Source: Cohnella zeiphila
GTDB taxonomy: Bacteria > Bacillota > Bacilli > Paenibacillales > Paenibacillaceae
Assembly: GCF_014212055.1 (NCBI RefSeq)
Contig: NZ_JACJVO010000018.1
Span: 1 to 64,000, forward strand
Reading direction: 5' to 3'
DNA length: 64,000 nucleotides
Position 1 is the first letter of the stretch; every line of letters starts with the position of its first letter. A program made the translations under genes and the position numbers. Shown here one piece after another: positions 54,811 through 64,000 of the stretch. The notes below the pieces were generated by a model. It did not search any database and had not been told where the DNA came from. It saw only the letters and a program-made list of their open reading frames with translations.

Positions 54811-56304
54811 CTACTTCTTCGAGCCGCGCGGCGGCAAACCGGCCGGCAGCTCCCGCACGGCGTCTTCCCGTGCAGAAGCGGCGCCGGCCAGAGCGGATCT
54901 CTCGGTCGCCTCCCCGTCCGGTTGCGCGGCGAGAGCGAGAACGCCCGCCCCCTCCTCGATGGCGGCCGCTTCCTCGGACGCTCCCGATGCGGCGCCCGCC
55001 GGCGCAGCCGCCGCCCGGGCGGGCAGCGCCGGAGCGTTCCGCCGCCGGCGAGCCCCCGCCCGCTGCAGCCCTTGCCATACCGAAGCCGCACGCGGCGCGG
55101 CCACCCAATCGGCTTCCTCGTCCGGCGCCAGGATCAGCCCCAATTGATGATGCTCGCCCTCGTAGCGCGCCCGCTGCACAAACTTCACGTGCCCTTCGCG
55201 GTTGGCGACCTCCAGCCGGCAGAACGCCGATTGCAGCTGAAGCGCATCGTGCAGCTGCTCCTTGCTTCGCACCTTGGCTCCGTTCGCCTTTACGATCCGC
55301 TCGCCGGGCATGAGCCCCATCTCTGCAGCCGGCGTGCCAGGCAGAACGGCGAGCACCGTCAGCCCCCTGCCGTCCTGCACGTAGACCGGCTGCCGGCCCG
55401 CCTCGCGCCACCGCCCCCACAGCAGCAGCCCCTCGTGCAGAGCAAAGGCGGCGAGCGCCGCCGCGATCGTCAGCGGCTTCCAATACCAGGATCCGGCGGC
55501 CAGAGCCGCGACGACAACGCCGTACGCGATCAGAGAGCCGCCGGTATCGCGGGCCTTGCTCTCCGGCCAGCGCGTCTCCGTCCGGTCGCTGAATCCAAGC
55601 AGCACCGGAAAAGCGGCGAAGCTCCAGGCGGCGACGGAAGCGCCGCCGCCGAGCAGCCCGGACAGCGGCGTCCACGGAAGGTCGAAGCCGCCCCCGCTTC
55701 CCGCCGCCGGCAGCAGCCACAGCAGCGGCACCGGCCAGACGCCGGACAAAGCGTACGCCCCGACCGGCTTGCCCCGCTTTCCTTCCAGAAAGAGCGGCAT
55801 CGCGAAGCGCGCGCCCTGCCAGCGGACAAGCAAGCCTTCGGCGACGTGAAGCAGTCCCGCAAGCAGCAGCAGGCCGGGAACGTCGATCCCGAGCAGCGCC
55901 TTGACGACCGCCCCGTCCGTCTCGGAGACGCCGGCCCACGTCATCGCGCATTGCACGACGCCCAGCGCTCCGGCCGCATAGGCGATGCAAATATAGCGCA
56001 GCCGAACGAGCGCCAGCACGATCATCGCCGCCCAGACGCAAGCCAGCGTCTGCTGGTCGAGCCGGGCGCCGACGCCAAGCCCGAGCAGCGAGATGAGCAG
56101 ACCGACGGCGATGCCGGCCCCCGTGCGCTGCAGGGCGACGACCAGCGAGGCGTGCAGCCGAACGTGGAACAGCCGCCGCTGCAGCGTCGAAGCTTGCTTG
56201 GCGTGCCACCAGGCGAACAGAATCGCCATATACAGAAAAGGCAAGGCGAGCATGCCCAGCGCGGCATGACCCGCCTCCCGCAGTACGTCCCAGAGAGGAT
56301 TCAT
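54811..56304 (-). CDS. minJ: MinJ-like membrane protein with PDZ domain
   Basis: 497 residues. About six to eight membrane segments in the first 320 residues, a PDZ domain (about 330-400: VQDGRGLTVLAVLPGTPAAEMGLMPGERIVKANGAKV), then a long Ala/Pro/Arg-rich C-terminal tail. MinJ links DivIVA to MinD at the septum. Position in a ctpB-M23-ftsX-ftsE block supports the call. AAAGGGG precedes ATG56304. The C-terminal tail is longer than in B. subtilis MinJ (about 397 aa). Confidence 0.78.
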   Translation of the reverse strand: MNPLWDVLREAGHAALGMLALPFLYMAILFAWWHAKQASTLQRRLFHVRLHASLVVALQRTGAGIAVGLLISLLGLGVGARLDQQTLACVWAAMIVLALVRLRYICIAYAAGALGVVQCAMTWAGVSETDGAVVKALLGIDVPGLLLLAGLLHVAEGLLVRWQGARFAMPLFLEGKRGKPVGAYALSGVWPVPLLWLLPAAGSGGGFDLPWTPLSGLLGGGASVAAWSFAAFPVLLGFSDRTETRWPESKARDTGGSLIAYGVVVAALAAGSWYWKPLTIAAALAAFALHEGLLLWGRWREAGRQPVYVQDGRGLTVLAVLPGTPAAEMGLMPGERIVKANGAKVRSKEQLHDALQLQSAFCRLEVANREGHVKFVQRARYEGEHHQLGLILAPDEEADWVAAPRAASVWQGLQRAGARRRRNAPALPARAAAAPAGAASGASEEAAAIEEGAGVLALAAQPDGEATERSALAGAASAREDAVRELPAGLPPRGSKK

Positions 56305-56388
56305 GCAGACCGTCCCCTTTCGTAAGCCTTTTACATATTCGACAAGGGACTTGGAAATCCTCCCGACAGATTTTGGTCGTCCGCCCGG

Positions 56389-57876
56389 TCAGAGCCCGGC
56401 CAGCTCCAGCGCTTCGGCCTTCGCGGCCTGCCATTGCGCGTCGTTGTCCGGATCGCGCAGCACTTCGATCAGCGCGGCCTCCAGCTTTTCCGCCGTCTGC
56501 TCGTCGACGACGCCCGTCTCCGGCAGCTTCATCCCGCGCTGGAACTCGCGCACCGACTGCTCGGTTGCGGCGCTGAAGTAGCCGTCCTTCCGGTCCGCGG
56601 GCAGACCGACCCCTTCCAGCATAAGCTGAAGGTTGCGCACATCGTCTCCCGTCTCGTCCCGCGACAGCTTCCGGTCCATCGGCAGCGAGACCGCAGAGTA
56701 ATAATCGGGCTCGCCGACAACCGTATCCGGCCGGATTCCTTGCCCGTTAATCCAGGTACCGTCGGGGAGGAGCCACTTGGATACGGTCAGCTTCATCAGG
56801 CTGCCGTCCCCGAATTCCTGCTCGAAGCTGACCTGCACCGTTCCCTTCCCGTACGTCGTCGTGCCGACGAGCGTCGCGCCGGCCGATTGGCGCAGCGCGC
56901 CTGCAAGAATCTCCGCAGCGCTCGCGCTTTCCCCGTTCACCAGAACGACGAGAGGATACGTCTTGGCTTTGCCCGGCATGCCGCTCGCCATCTTCGTCTC
57001 CCGCTTGCCTTCCGCGTCCTCGTCGATGACGATCGTCCGGCCGCTCGGAATGAACAGCTCCGCCACCTCTTCGACGGAAGCGACGACGCCTCCCGGGTTG
57101 TTGCGAACGTCGATCACGAGCGCCTTCATGCCGCCTTTCTCGAGCGATGCCAGCTCCTGTTCGACCAGCTGCGGCGTGTCGAACGTAAATTGCGTGATTT
57201 TCAGCCAGCCGACGCCGTCGTCCAGTTCGCCGCTTACCGTCTGGGCGGCGATCAGGTCCCGTACGAGCTCCAGCTCCAGCGGCTCGGCGACGTCGGACCG
57301 CTGAACCCGAAGCTTCGCCTTTGTCCCCTTCGGCCCGCGAATCTTCGCGACGGCATCCTGTAGGCTGAGTCCTTCCAGGCTCTGGCCGTTGACCGACAGC
57401 ACGATGTCCTGCTCCTTCAACCCGGCGCGATCCGCCGGCGTTCCCTTCATGACCTTGCTGACGATAAGCTTGCCGTCCAGCAGATCAAGCTTCGCGCCGA
57501 TGCCGGAAAAGCTTCCTTGCACCGAATCCGTAAAACCGCTGGCTTCCTCTTGCGAATAATAAGCCGAAAACGGGTCGTTCAGCGCCGAGACCATTCCCGA
57601 GATCGCCCCGTCTATCAGCTTGTCCGGATCGGCAGTCGTCAGCGAACGGCTGCGGATCAGCTCATAGGCTTCGTTCAGCTTGGACAACTCCCCGGCACTG
57701 AGCCCGACGCCGGACGTCTCGCCCGAGGATCGGGCCGCCTCCGTGACGGCGGGCTCGCTCGCCGGCAAAGGCGCATGCAATCGATCCGCCAAGGCCAAGG
57801 CGCCAAGCGTGGCGCCGGAGGCCCCGACCGCCGCCAAAACGGCGATCGCCGCTACCGTACGACCCCGGAACTTCAA
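56389..57876 (-). CDS. ctpB: S41 family C-terminal processing protease (CtpB-type)
   Basis: 495 residues. N-terminal signal/anchor, PDZ (about 115-190), S41 core with nucleophile Ser in NGESASAAEI and catalytic Lys in YGKGTVQ, and C-terminal peptidoglycan-binding domain (DVRNLQLMLEGVGLPADRKDGYF). In B. subtilis CtpB cuts SpoIVFA during sporulation. Extracytoplasmic. Confidence 0.9.
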   Translation of the reverse strand: MKFRGRTVAAIAVLAAVGASGATLGALALADRLHAPLPASEPAVTEAARSSGETSGVGLSAGELSKLNEAYELIRSRSLTTADPDKLIDGAISGMVSALNDPFSAYYSQEEASGFTDSVQGSFSGIGAKLDLLDGKLIVSKVMKGTPADRAGLKEQDIVLSVNGQSLEGLSLQDAVAKIRGPKGTKAKLRVQRSDVAEPLELELVRDLIAAQTVSGELDDGVGWLKITQFTFDTPQLVEQELASLEKGGMKALVIDVRNNPGGVVASVEEVAELFIPSGRTIVIDEDAEGKRETKMASGMPGKAKTYPLVVLVNGESASAAEILAGALRQSAGATLVGTTTYGKGTVQVSFEQEFGDGSLMKLTVSKWLLPDGTWINGQGIRPDTVVGEPDYYSAVSLPMDRKLSRDETGDDVRNLQLMLEGVGLPADRKDGYFSAATEQSVREFQRGMKLPETGVVDEQTAEKLEAALIEVLRDPDNDAQWQAAKAEALELAGL

Positions 57877-58064
57877 GATCGCTCACCTTCTCTTCTTTCA
57901 TCTTCCCTATGCTATGAATCCTTTTCCAACTGTATCCTTAATCGCAAAATGATTCCGGTTCCGAATGGCAAAACAGCCGTCTTCTTCGCATCCTCTCCGC
58001 ATGAGTGGGACCCGGGAGCGACGCGCCGGAAGCGGCTGTCTCGCTTGATGGCGGCTCGGTCTGG

Positions 58065-59243
58065 CTACTTCAAACCTAAATACGGCGCGGGATTCACCGG
58101 GGTTTCGTTCTTGCGGACTTCGAAGTGAAGATGGTACCCCGTCGCGGTGCCGGTCATGCCGACCAACCCGATGTTTTCGCCGCGCTTGACCGTTTCGCCC
58201 TTCTTGACCAGTATCTTGTTCAAGTGGCCGTACAGCGTCCATAGTCCGCCGCCGTGGTTGATGATAATGCAGTTGCCGTATCCGCTCCAAGTTTGGGCGA
58301 CGATGACGACGCCGGACTCGGCGGCATAGACGGGCGTATTCTTCGGAACGGCCATATCCATGCCCGTGTGCAGCTTGTTCTTCTCCCCGGTCACCGGATG
58401 GGTGCGGTAGCCGAACGGAGAGGAGAGGCGCCATTTGGCTTTCAACGGCATTCCCAATTGGCCGCCCTTATAGTAGTTTTTGATCTGGTTTTTCTGCTCG
58501 AGCAGCTTCGAATACTGCTTGCCGAATTCGGTGATCGCCTTCTCGGCTTCGTCGCTGATGTCCTCGGTCTCTTCGATCTGCTCGTTCAGCTTCGAGACCA
58601 TCACTTCTTTGGACTGTTCGTTCAGCTCCAACGCGGCCTTCCGGTCCGCCAACTCGGAGTAGAGCGATTTGACGTTGCTCAGCTCGCTCTCCACCTGAGC
58701 CTTCTTGTCGGCGACGATCGCCTTGTACTCCTCGCTCTGCTTGAGCACCTGCTTGTCCTGCTTCGTAATGGACTGAAGCGCGTCGAAGCGGGTAATGAAG
58801 TCAGTGAAGCTGGTCGAGCTGAGCAGCACGTCCAGATAGGACACCGCTCCGTTCGTATACATGAGGCGAATGCGGGACTGCAGCATCTCGTCGCGCGTCT
58901 GCCGCTGGTTCTCCGCATCCTCCAGTTCCTGCGTCGTCTGGAGAAGCTTCGCCTGCGCCGCGTCTACTTTTTTCTGGGTCGCGTCCAGGTCGTTCCCGGC
59001 CTTGTCGATCTGCGCCATCAACGTCGCAATGTCCGCCTTGGTCGCTTCCTTCTTGGCAGACAACGCCTTGTTGTTCTGTTCGGCGTTTTTCTTGTCTTCG
59101 GCGGCCTGATCCATCTGCTGCTGGAGTTCCTTGATCTGTCGCTCGATCTTCTGAAGCTGCGTCTCCGCATGACCGTTATTCGGATGAACGAGGAAGGCGG
59201 CGGCGACCAGCATCGCCAGCACGCCAAGCAGTTTGCGTTTCAA
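58065..59243 (-). CDS. EnvC-like murein hydrolase activator/M23 peptidase
   Basis: 392 residues. Signal peptide (MKRKLLGVLAMLVAAAFLVHP), long coiled coil (about 30-250), then M23 LytM domain with SSPFGYRTHPVTG, HTGMDMA and YHLHFE metal-binding motifs. Immediately downstream of ftsX, so it is the likely FtsEX-controlled peptidoglycan hydrolase, as EnvC or CwlO are in other bacteria (inference). Confidence 0.9.
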   Translation of the reverse strand: MKRKLLGVLAMLVAAAFLVHPNNGHAETQLQKIERQIKELQQQMDQAAEDKKNAEQNNKALSAKKEATKADIATLMAQIDKAGNDLDATQKKVDAAQAKLLQTTQELEDAENQRQTRDEMLQSRIRLMYTNGAVSYLDVLLSSTSFTDFITRFDALQSITKQDKQVLKQSEEYKAIVADKKAQVESELSNVKSLYSELADRKAALELNEQSKEVMVSKLNEQIEETEDISDEAEKAITEFGKQYSKLLEQKNQIKNYYKGGQLGMPLKAKWRLSSPFGYRTHPVTGEKNKLHTGMDMAVPKNTPVYAAESGVVIVAQTWSGYGNCIIINHGGGLWTLYGHLNKILVKKGETVKRGENIGLVGMTGTATGYHLHFEVRKNETPVNPAPYLGLK

Positions 59244-59264
59244 AAGGGGCCTCCTTCCGGCGTA

Positions 59265-60182
59265 TTACACCTTCAAATATTTGCGCACCGACACGGTGCT
59301 TCCCCAAATGCCGAGCAGCGCGCCCAGCACGAGCAGCGTTCCGGCGATAAAGCCGCCCACATCCTGCATGCTGGCAAATTTAATGAGCATCAGCCCGAGA
59401 TCGTACTGTGTCGTACGGATGAGCCAGGAATAGCCGTACAGAAGAATCGCGCTCGTCACCGCCGCGCCGAAAACGCCGATCAGCACGCCTTCCACGAAGA
59501 AAGGCCAGCGAATGAAGCTGTTGGTCGCCCCGACCAGCTTCATGATGGCGATCTCGCGGCGGCGGGCCAGAATCGTCATCTTGACCGTCGTCGAGATGAG
59601 GAACATTGCCATCACCGCGAGCCCGGCGACGACGATCAGGCCGACGTTCCGCACCGCGTTCGTAATTTTGAACAGCTTCTCGACCGTCCCTTGGCCGTAT
59701 TTAACCCCGAGGATCGGCTGGTCCGCGTCGCTCGCGTTGATCGCCTGGATCTGCTTCGCCACGTCGGCGACCTTCTGCGGATCGAACACTTCGACGTCGA
59801 AGGCGTCGGGAAGCGGGTTGTTCTCGTTCTCGTAGCCGTCGAGCGCGCTCTGGGCGTCCGGGTCCAGGTTCTCCTTCAGGCGCTGAAGTCCTTCCTCCTT
59901 GGAGACGAAGGTCACCTTCTTCACCTCGGGAATGCGGCCGATCTGCCGATTGATGTCGTCGATCTTCGCTTGCTCGGTGCCGAGCTGCAAGTAGACGCGA
60001 ATCTCGACCTGGTTCTCGATCTGGCTGGCCAGCTTGTCCACGTTTAAAGCGAGGATCATAAAAACGCCCAGGATGAAAAGCGATACGATGATCGAGCCCA
60101 TCGAAGCGAACGACATCCAGCCGTTCCGGAACACGTTCTTCGTGCCTTCGCGGATATGCCGGACGAGGGTGCTAAATCTCAT
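59265..60182 (-). CDS. ftsX: Cell-division ABC permease FtsX
   Basis: 305 residues, four membrane segments with a large extracellular loop (about 50-170) between the first and second. The ATG overlaps the ftsE stop by 11 bp. Forms the FtsEX complex that activates peptidoglycan hydrolases outside the membrane. Confidence 0.95.
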   Translation of the reverse strand: MRFSTLVRHIREGTKNVFRNGWMSFASMGSIIVSLFILGVFMILALNVDKLASQIENQVEIRVYLQLGTEQAKIDDINRQIGRIPEVKKVTFVSKEEGLQRLKENLDPDAQSALDGYENENNPLPDAFDVEVFDPQKVADVAKQIQAINASDADQPILGVKYGQGTVEKLFKITNAVRNVGLIVVAGLAVMAMFLISTTVKMTILARRREIAIMKLVGATNSFIRWPFFVEGVLIGVFGAAVTSAILLYGYSWLIRTTQYDLGLMLIKFASMQDVGGFIAGTLLVLGALLGIWGSTVSVRKYLKV

Positions 60183-60858
60183 AGCCGTACTCCCCTCTAG
60201 GCTCGTCCCTCACGATGGTTCCGCGCTCGATGGCGATGACGCGTTTGCGCAGCGTGTTCACGATCTCTTTGTTGTGAGTGGCCATGACGATGGTCGTGCC
60301 GCGAAAATGAATCTCCTCCAGCAGCTTCATAATGCCCCAGGACGTCTCCGGATCGAGGTTCCCCGTCGGCTCGTCGGCGACGATGACCGAAGGATTGTTG
60401 ACGATCGCGCGGGCGATCGCGATGCGCTGCTGTTCGCCCCCGGAGAGCTGCGCCGGCACGCTGCCCGCCTTGTGCTTGAGGCCGACCAGGTCGAGCACTT
60501 CCATCGTGCGGCGGCGGATCTGGCGTTTGGACGCCTCGATTACTTCCATCGCGAACGACACGTTCTCGTAGGCGGTCAGCTTCGGCAGCAGGCGGTAATC
60601 CTGGAACACGACGCCGATGTTGCGGCGGACATAGGGAATTTTACGTTGCTTCAGCTTGCCTATATTGAACCCATTGACGGATAATTGCCCTTTGCTCGGC
60701 ACTTCCTCGCGGTAGATCAGCTTCATGAACGTCGACTTGCCGGCGCCCGAAGGGCCGACGATGTAAACGAATTCGTTGCGGTCGATGACCACGTTGACGC
60801 TTTGCAGCGCGACAGTGCCATCGGGATAGGTCTTCCAGATGTCGTGCATTTCAATCAC
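60172..60858 (-). CDS. ftsE: Cell-division ATP-binding protein FtsE
   Basis: 228 residues. Walker A GPSGAGKSTFMKL, signature LSGGEQQRIAIA, Walker B VIVADEPTGNLDPE. Starts at GTG60858 (MIEMHDIWKTYPDG); an ATG at 60849 is also possible. First gene of the ftsE-ftsX-M23-ctpB-minJ row. Nothing else is clear in 60859-61118. Confidence 0.95.
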   Translation of the reverse strand: MIEMHDIWKTYPDGTVALQSVNVVIDRNEFVYIVGPSGAGKSTFMKLIYREEVPSKGQLSVNGFNIGKLKQRKIPYVRRNIGVVFQDYRLLPKLTAYENVSFAMEVIEASKRQIRRRTMEVLDLVGLKHKAGSVPAQLSGGEQQRIAIARAIVNNPSVIVADEPTGNLDPETSWGIMKLLEEIHFRGTTIVMATHNKEIVNTLRKRVIAIERGTIVRDEPRGEYGYEI

Positions 60859-61118
60859 ACAGGATCACTTCCCATTCGGATTCGACTTTAGATACTTCGA
60901 CATCATGCCTGAAATTCCTTTCTTTGTCGATCGGTCTTCCGGGGCCGGAAAAGGCACTTTTTGCCGTTTTGAGGCCTATGGAACGAGGATTCGCCGAAAG
61001 TAAGAAATTTTTAATCTGGCAAGCGTCATCCGTCCCGCAACTTTCGACCCACACCGCCCGGGGCCGAGCGCCCAACGTCTGTGCTCCTCTTTCACGCGAT
61101 GGCGTTCTCTCTCCCCAG

Positions 61119-61165
61119 AAAAAAAGCGCCCCCATCGCCGCCAGTAATAGCGGAGATGGGGGCGT
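61119..61165 (-). terminator. argH terminator
   Basis: Strong hairpin CGCCCCCAT...ATGGGGGCG followed by TTTTTTT on the minus strand, 22 nt after the argH stop. Confidence 0.9.
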
Positions 61166-61186
61166 TCATGTCGTACGGACCGCGGT

Positions 61187-62602
61187 TTACTTGCTCTTCG
61201 CTTCGTATTCCGTTACCCAAGATTGGGTGCGGGCCAGTTCGGCTTCGGCGCGCTCGATCGCGGCGGCCACTTGCGGCGAAGCCGTGCCGCCGTAAACGTT
61301 GCGGGCGTTGACGACGTTCTGCGGCTGCAGCACCTGGTAGATGCGATCGTCGAACAGCGAGGAGAACTGCTTGAACTCGTCCAGCGTCAAGTCGAGCAGG
61401 AACTTGCCGTTCTCGATGCAGTACAGCACCGTTTTGCCGATGACTTCATGCGCCTGGCGGAACGGCAGCCCTTTGCCCACGAGGAAGTCGGCGATGTCGG
61501 TCGCGTTCGAGAAGTCTTGGTCGACCGCGCGGCGCATCTTGTCCTTGCGCACCTTCATCGTCTCGATCATCGGCGCGAACAGCTGCAGGGCGCCCTGAAG
61601 CGTGCGAACCGTGTCGAACATGCCTTCCTTGTCTTCCTGCATGTCCTTGTTGTACGCGAGCGGAAGCGACTTCAGCACGGTCAGCAGCCCGACGAGATTG
61701 CCGTACACCCGGCCCGTCTTGCCGCGAACGAGCTCGGGCACGTCCGGGTTTTTCTTCTGCGGCATGATGCTGGAGCCGGTGCAGAACGCGTCGTCGAGCT
61801 CGACGAACTGGAACTCGGTGCTCGACCAGAGAATCAGCTCTTCGCTCAAGCGAGACAGATGCGCCATGATGAGCGACGCGCCGGCGAGAAACTCGACGAT
61901 GAAGTCGCGGTCGCTGACCGCGTCCAGGCTGTTCTCGTACACGCGGCCGAAGTTCAGCAGCTTCGCCGTATATTGCCGGTCGATCGCGAACGTCGTGCCG
62001 GCCAGCGCGCCCGCGCCGAGCGGAAGCGCGTCGATGCGCTTGTAGCTGTCCTGCAGCCGCTCGATGTCGCGGCCGAACATCGCCACGTACGCCATCAGGT
62101 GGTGGGCGAACAGAATCGGCTGCGCGCGCTGCAGGTGCGTGTAGCCCGGCACGATCGTGTCGAGGTTGGCCTTGGCTTGTCCGATGAGCGCTTCCTGAAG
62201 CTTGGACAGCATGCCGACGAACTCCACGACGCGCTTGCGCAGGTACAAGTGCATGTCGGTTGCCACCTGGTCGTTGCGGCTGCGGCCGGTATGGAGCTTC
62301 CCGCCGACCGATCCGACTTCGTCGATCAGCGTCTTCTCGATGTTCATGTGGATGTCTTCGTCGGCGATCGAAAACTCCAGCTCCCCGCGCTGGATGCGGT
62401 TGCGGACTCTCATCAGCCCTTCCTTGATCGTCTCGACGTCGGCGGCGGGCAAGATGCCGCAGTGCCCGAGCATCGAGACATGGGCGAGGCTGCCCTGAAT
62501 GTCCTCTTCGGCCAGCTCCTTGTCGAACAGGATCGATGCCGTGTATTCCTCTACCAGTTGGTCGGTTTTCTTCGTAAACCGGCCCCCCCAAAGCTTGCTC
62601 AT
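61187..62602 (-). CDS. argH: Argininosuccinate lyase
   Basis: 471 residues. Cleaves argininosuccinate to arginine and fumarate. Motifs [28 protein letters not shown]-like THLQRAQP and the signature [20 protein letters not shown] precedes ATG62602. Normally coupled to argG, but here separated by about 620 bp that contain an array of 51-bp repeats. Confidence 0.96.
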   Translation of the reverse strand: MSKLWGGRFTKKTDQLVEEYTASILFDKELAEEDIQGSLAHVSMLGHCGILPAADVETIKEGLMRVRNRIQRGELEFSIADEDIHMNIEKTLIDEVGSVGGKLHTGRSRNDQVATDMHLYLRKRVVEFVGMLSKLQEALIGQAKANLDTIVPGYTHLQRAQPILFAHHLMAYVAMFGRDIERLQDSYKRIDALPLGAGALAGTTFAIDRQYTAKLLNFGRVYENSLDAVSDRDFIVEFLAGASLIMAHLSRLSEELILWSSTEFQFVELDDAFCTGSSIMPQKKNPDVPELVRGKTGRVYGNLVGLLTVLKSLPLAYNKDMQEDKEGMFDTVRTLQGALQLFAPMIETMKVRKDKMRRAVDQDFSNATDIADFLVGKGLPFRQAHEVIGKTVLYCIENGKFLLDLTLDEFKQFSSLFDDRIYQVLQPQNVVNARNVYGGTASPQVAAAIERAEAELARTQSWVTEYEAKSK

Positions 62603-62639
62603 CTCGCGTAAACTCCCTTCGCTTCGACAATCTCGCGGC

Positions 62640-63055
62640 CCTTCTCGGCCTATCCGGCCGCCACGAAGCGGTTTTGATTTGATTTCGGACGACATTCGGC
62701 CCGGTCGGCCAATATACGGCGGAATTAATCTGATTTCAGACTAACTTCCGCCCATCCAGCCAGCACGCGACGGATTTGATCTGATTTCAGACTAACTCCT
62801 GCCTATCCAGTCGGCACGCGACGGATTTGATCTGATTTCAGACTAACTTCCGCCCATCCAGCCGGCAGACGACGGAATTAATCTGGTTTCAGACTAACTC
62901 CTGCCTATCTAGCCGGCACACGACGGAATTAATCTGATTTCAGACTAACTCCTGCCTATCCAATCGATACGCGACTGAATTGATCTGATCTCAGACTAAA
63001 TTGGGTCTGGCCACGTGGTAGCGGCGAATTTAGTCTGATTTCAAACGAACTCCTG
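62640..63055. repeat. Tandem array, period 51 bp, eight copies
   Basis: The anchor TCTGATTTCAGA (a 5-bp stem, 2-nt loop) or close variants recur with C at 62686, 62737, 62788, 62839, 62890, 62941, 62992 and 63042: steps of 51 throughout and 50 at the end. Units alternate ACTTCCGCCCATCC and ACTCCTGCCTATCC variants. No gene here; lies between argG and argH. Confidence 0.96.
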
Positions 63056-63144
63056 ATTCTGACGTCTCGTCTCGTCTCATCTCGTCCCGCCACGCCACGC
63101 CATACATGCGAACATGCCGGACGACGCCTCCAAAACGCCAAAGC

Positions 63145-63174
63145 GGGAGCGCCGCGGCGCTTCGCAACGCTCCC
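63145..63174 (-). terminator. Possible argG terminator
   Basis: Minus strand GGGAGCG...CGCTCCC hairpin followed by CTTTGG and TTTT, about 50 nt after the argG stop. Confidence 0.65.
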
Positions 63175-63225
63175 GGCACTCCCTGGCTATGCGCGCAGCC
63201 CGTTCCAGGCTGCCTTCGCCCCGTT

Positions 63226-64000
<775 letters not shown>

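Noticed and set aside
62640..63055. CRISPR array
   Set aside because: The whole unit repeats; there are no unique spacers between conserved repeats, and no cas genes are in the window. The same holds for the arrays at 9802, 17376 and 32876.

Overview
The window is about 60% GC chromosomal DNA from a spore-former-lineage Gram-positive bacterium, most likely Paenibacillaceae (Paenibacillus or Cohnella-like). Reasons: AAGGAGG-type ribosome binding sites before nearly every gene, a pcrB-pcrA pair, a YesMN/CUT1 sugar-uptake locus, an sdpRI pair, ydjI/ydjG, a DUF2759 gene, a minJ-ctpB-M23-ftsX-ftsE block and a ykkC (guanidine-I) riboswitch. Few clear transfer signatures are visible; most of the window is ordinary core genome with accessory islands.

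Layout. 0-0.5 kb: 5' end and leader/promoter of a 16S rRNA gene reading left. 0.5-10 kb: secreted alpha/beta hydrolase, a divergent NAD+-dependent ligase, a TetR/hydrolase divergent pair with two tetO-like operators, a coiled-coil protein, and pcrB-pcrA. 10-11 and 17.4-18.5 kb: two paralogous small proteins (nuclease-like domain plus C-terminal winged-helix-like part), each with a 51-52 bp tandem-repeat array at its 3' side and the same hairpin/inverted-repeat element at its 5' side. 11-13.4 kb: ugd-galU (UDP-glucuronate). 13.5-17.3 kb: a mirror-image module of two divergent AraC/PhyH-dioxygenase pairs. 18.6-26 kb: U32 peptidase-family protein, DUF2759, DinB-fold, TetR plus ABC exporter, secreted DUF3298-type protein. 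26-31.6 kb: rpiA, SOS-controlled uvrA, GNAT and SDR. 31.7-34.5 kb: a frameshifted MerR-methyltransferase fusion and an SAH/MTA deaminase that share nearly identical 19-bp-spacer MerR promoters. 34.6-47.7 kb: a complete Gram-positive glycan utilisation locus (solute-binding lipoprotein, two permeases, YesN/YesM two-component system, carbohydrate esterase, GH110-like beta-helix enzyme, DUF4091, GDPD), with one repeated operator before two of its transcripts. 48-50 kb: SOS-controlled uvrB. 50-54.8 kb: ydjI/ydjG, sdpR/sdpI, and a paired SMR exporter under a guanidine-I riboswitch. 54.8-61 kb: division/sporulation block minJ, ctpB, M23 hydrolase, ftsX, ftsE. 61-64 kb: argH and the C-terminal part of argG, separated by an eight-copy 51-bp array.

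The most unusual signal is a set of four tandem-repeat arrays with the same period (51, 52, 51 and 51 bp) but different sequences. Two of them sit directly at the 3' end of the two nuclease-like paralogs. A second candidate is the MerR-methyltransferase/SAH-deaminase regulon.
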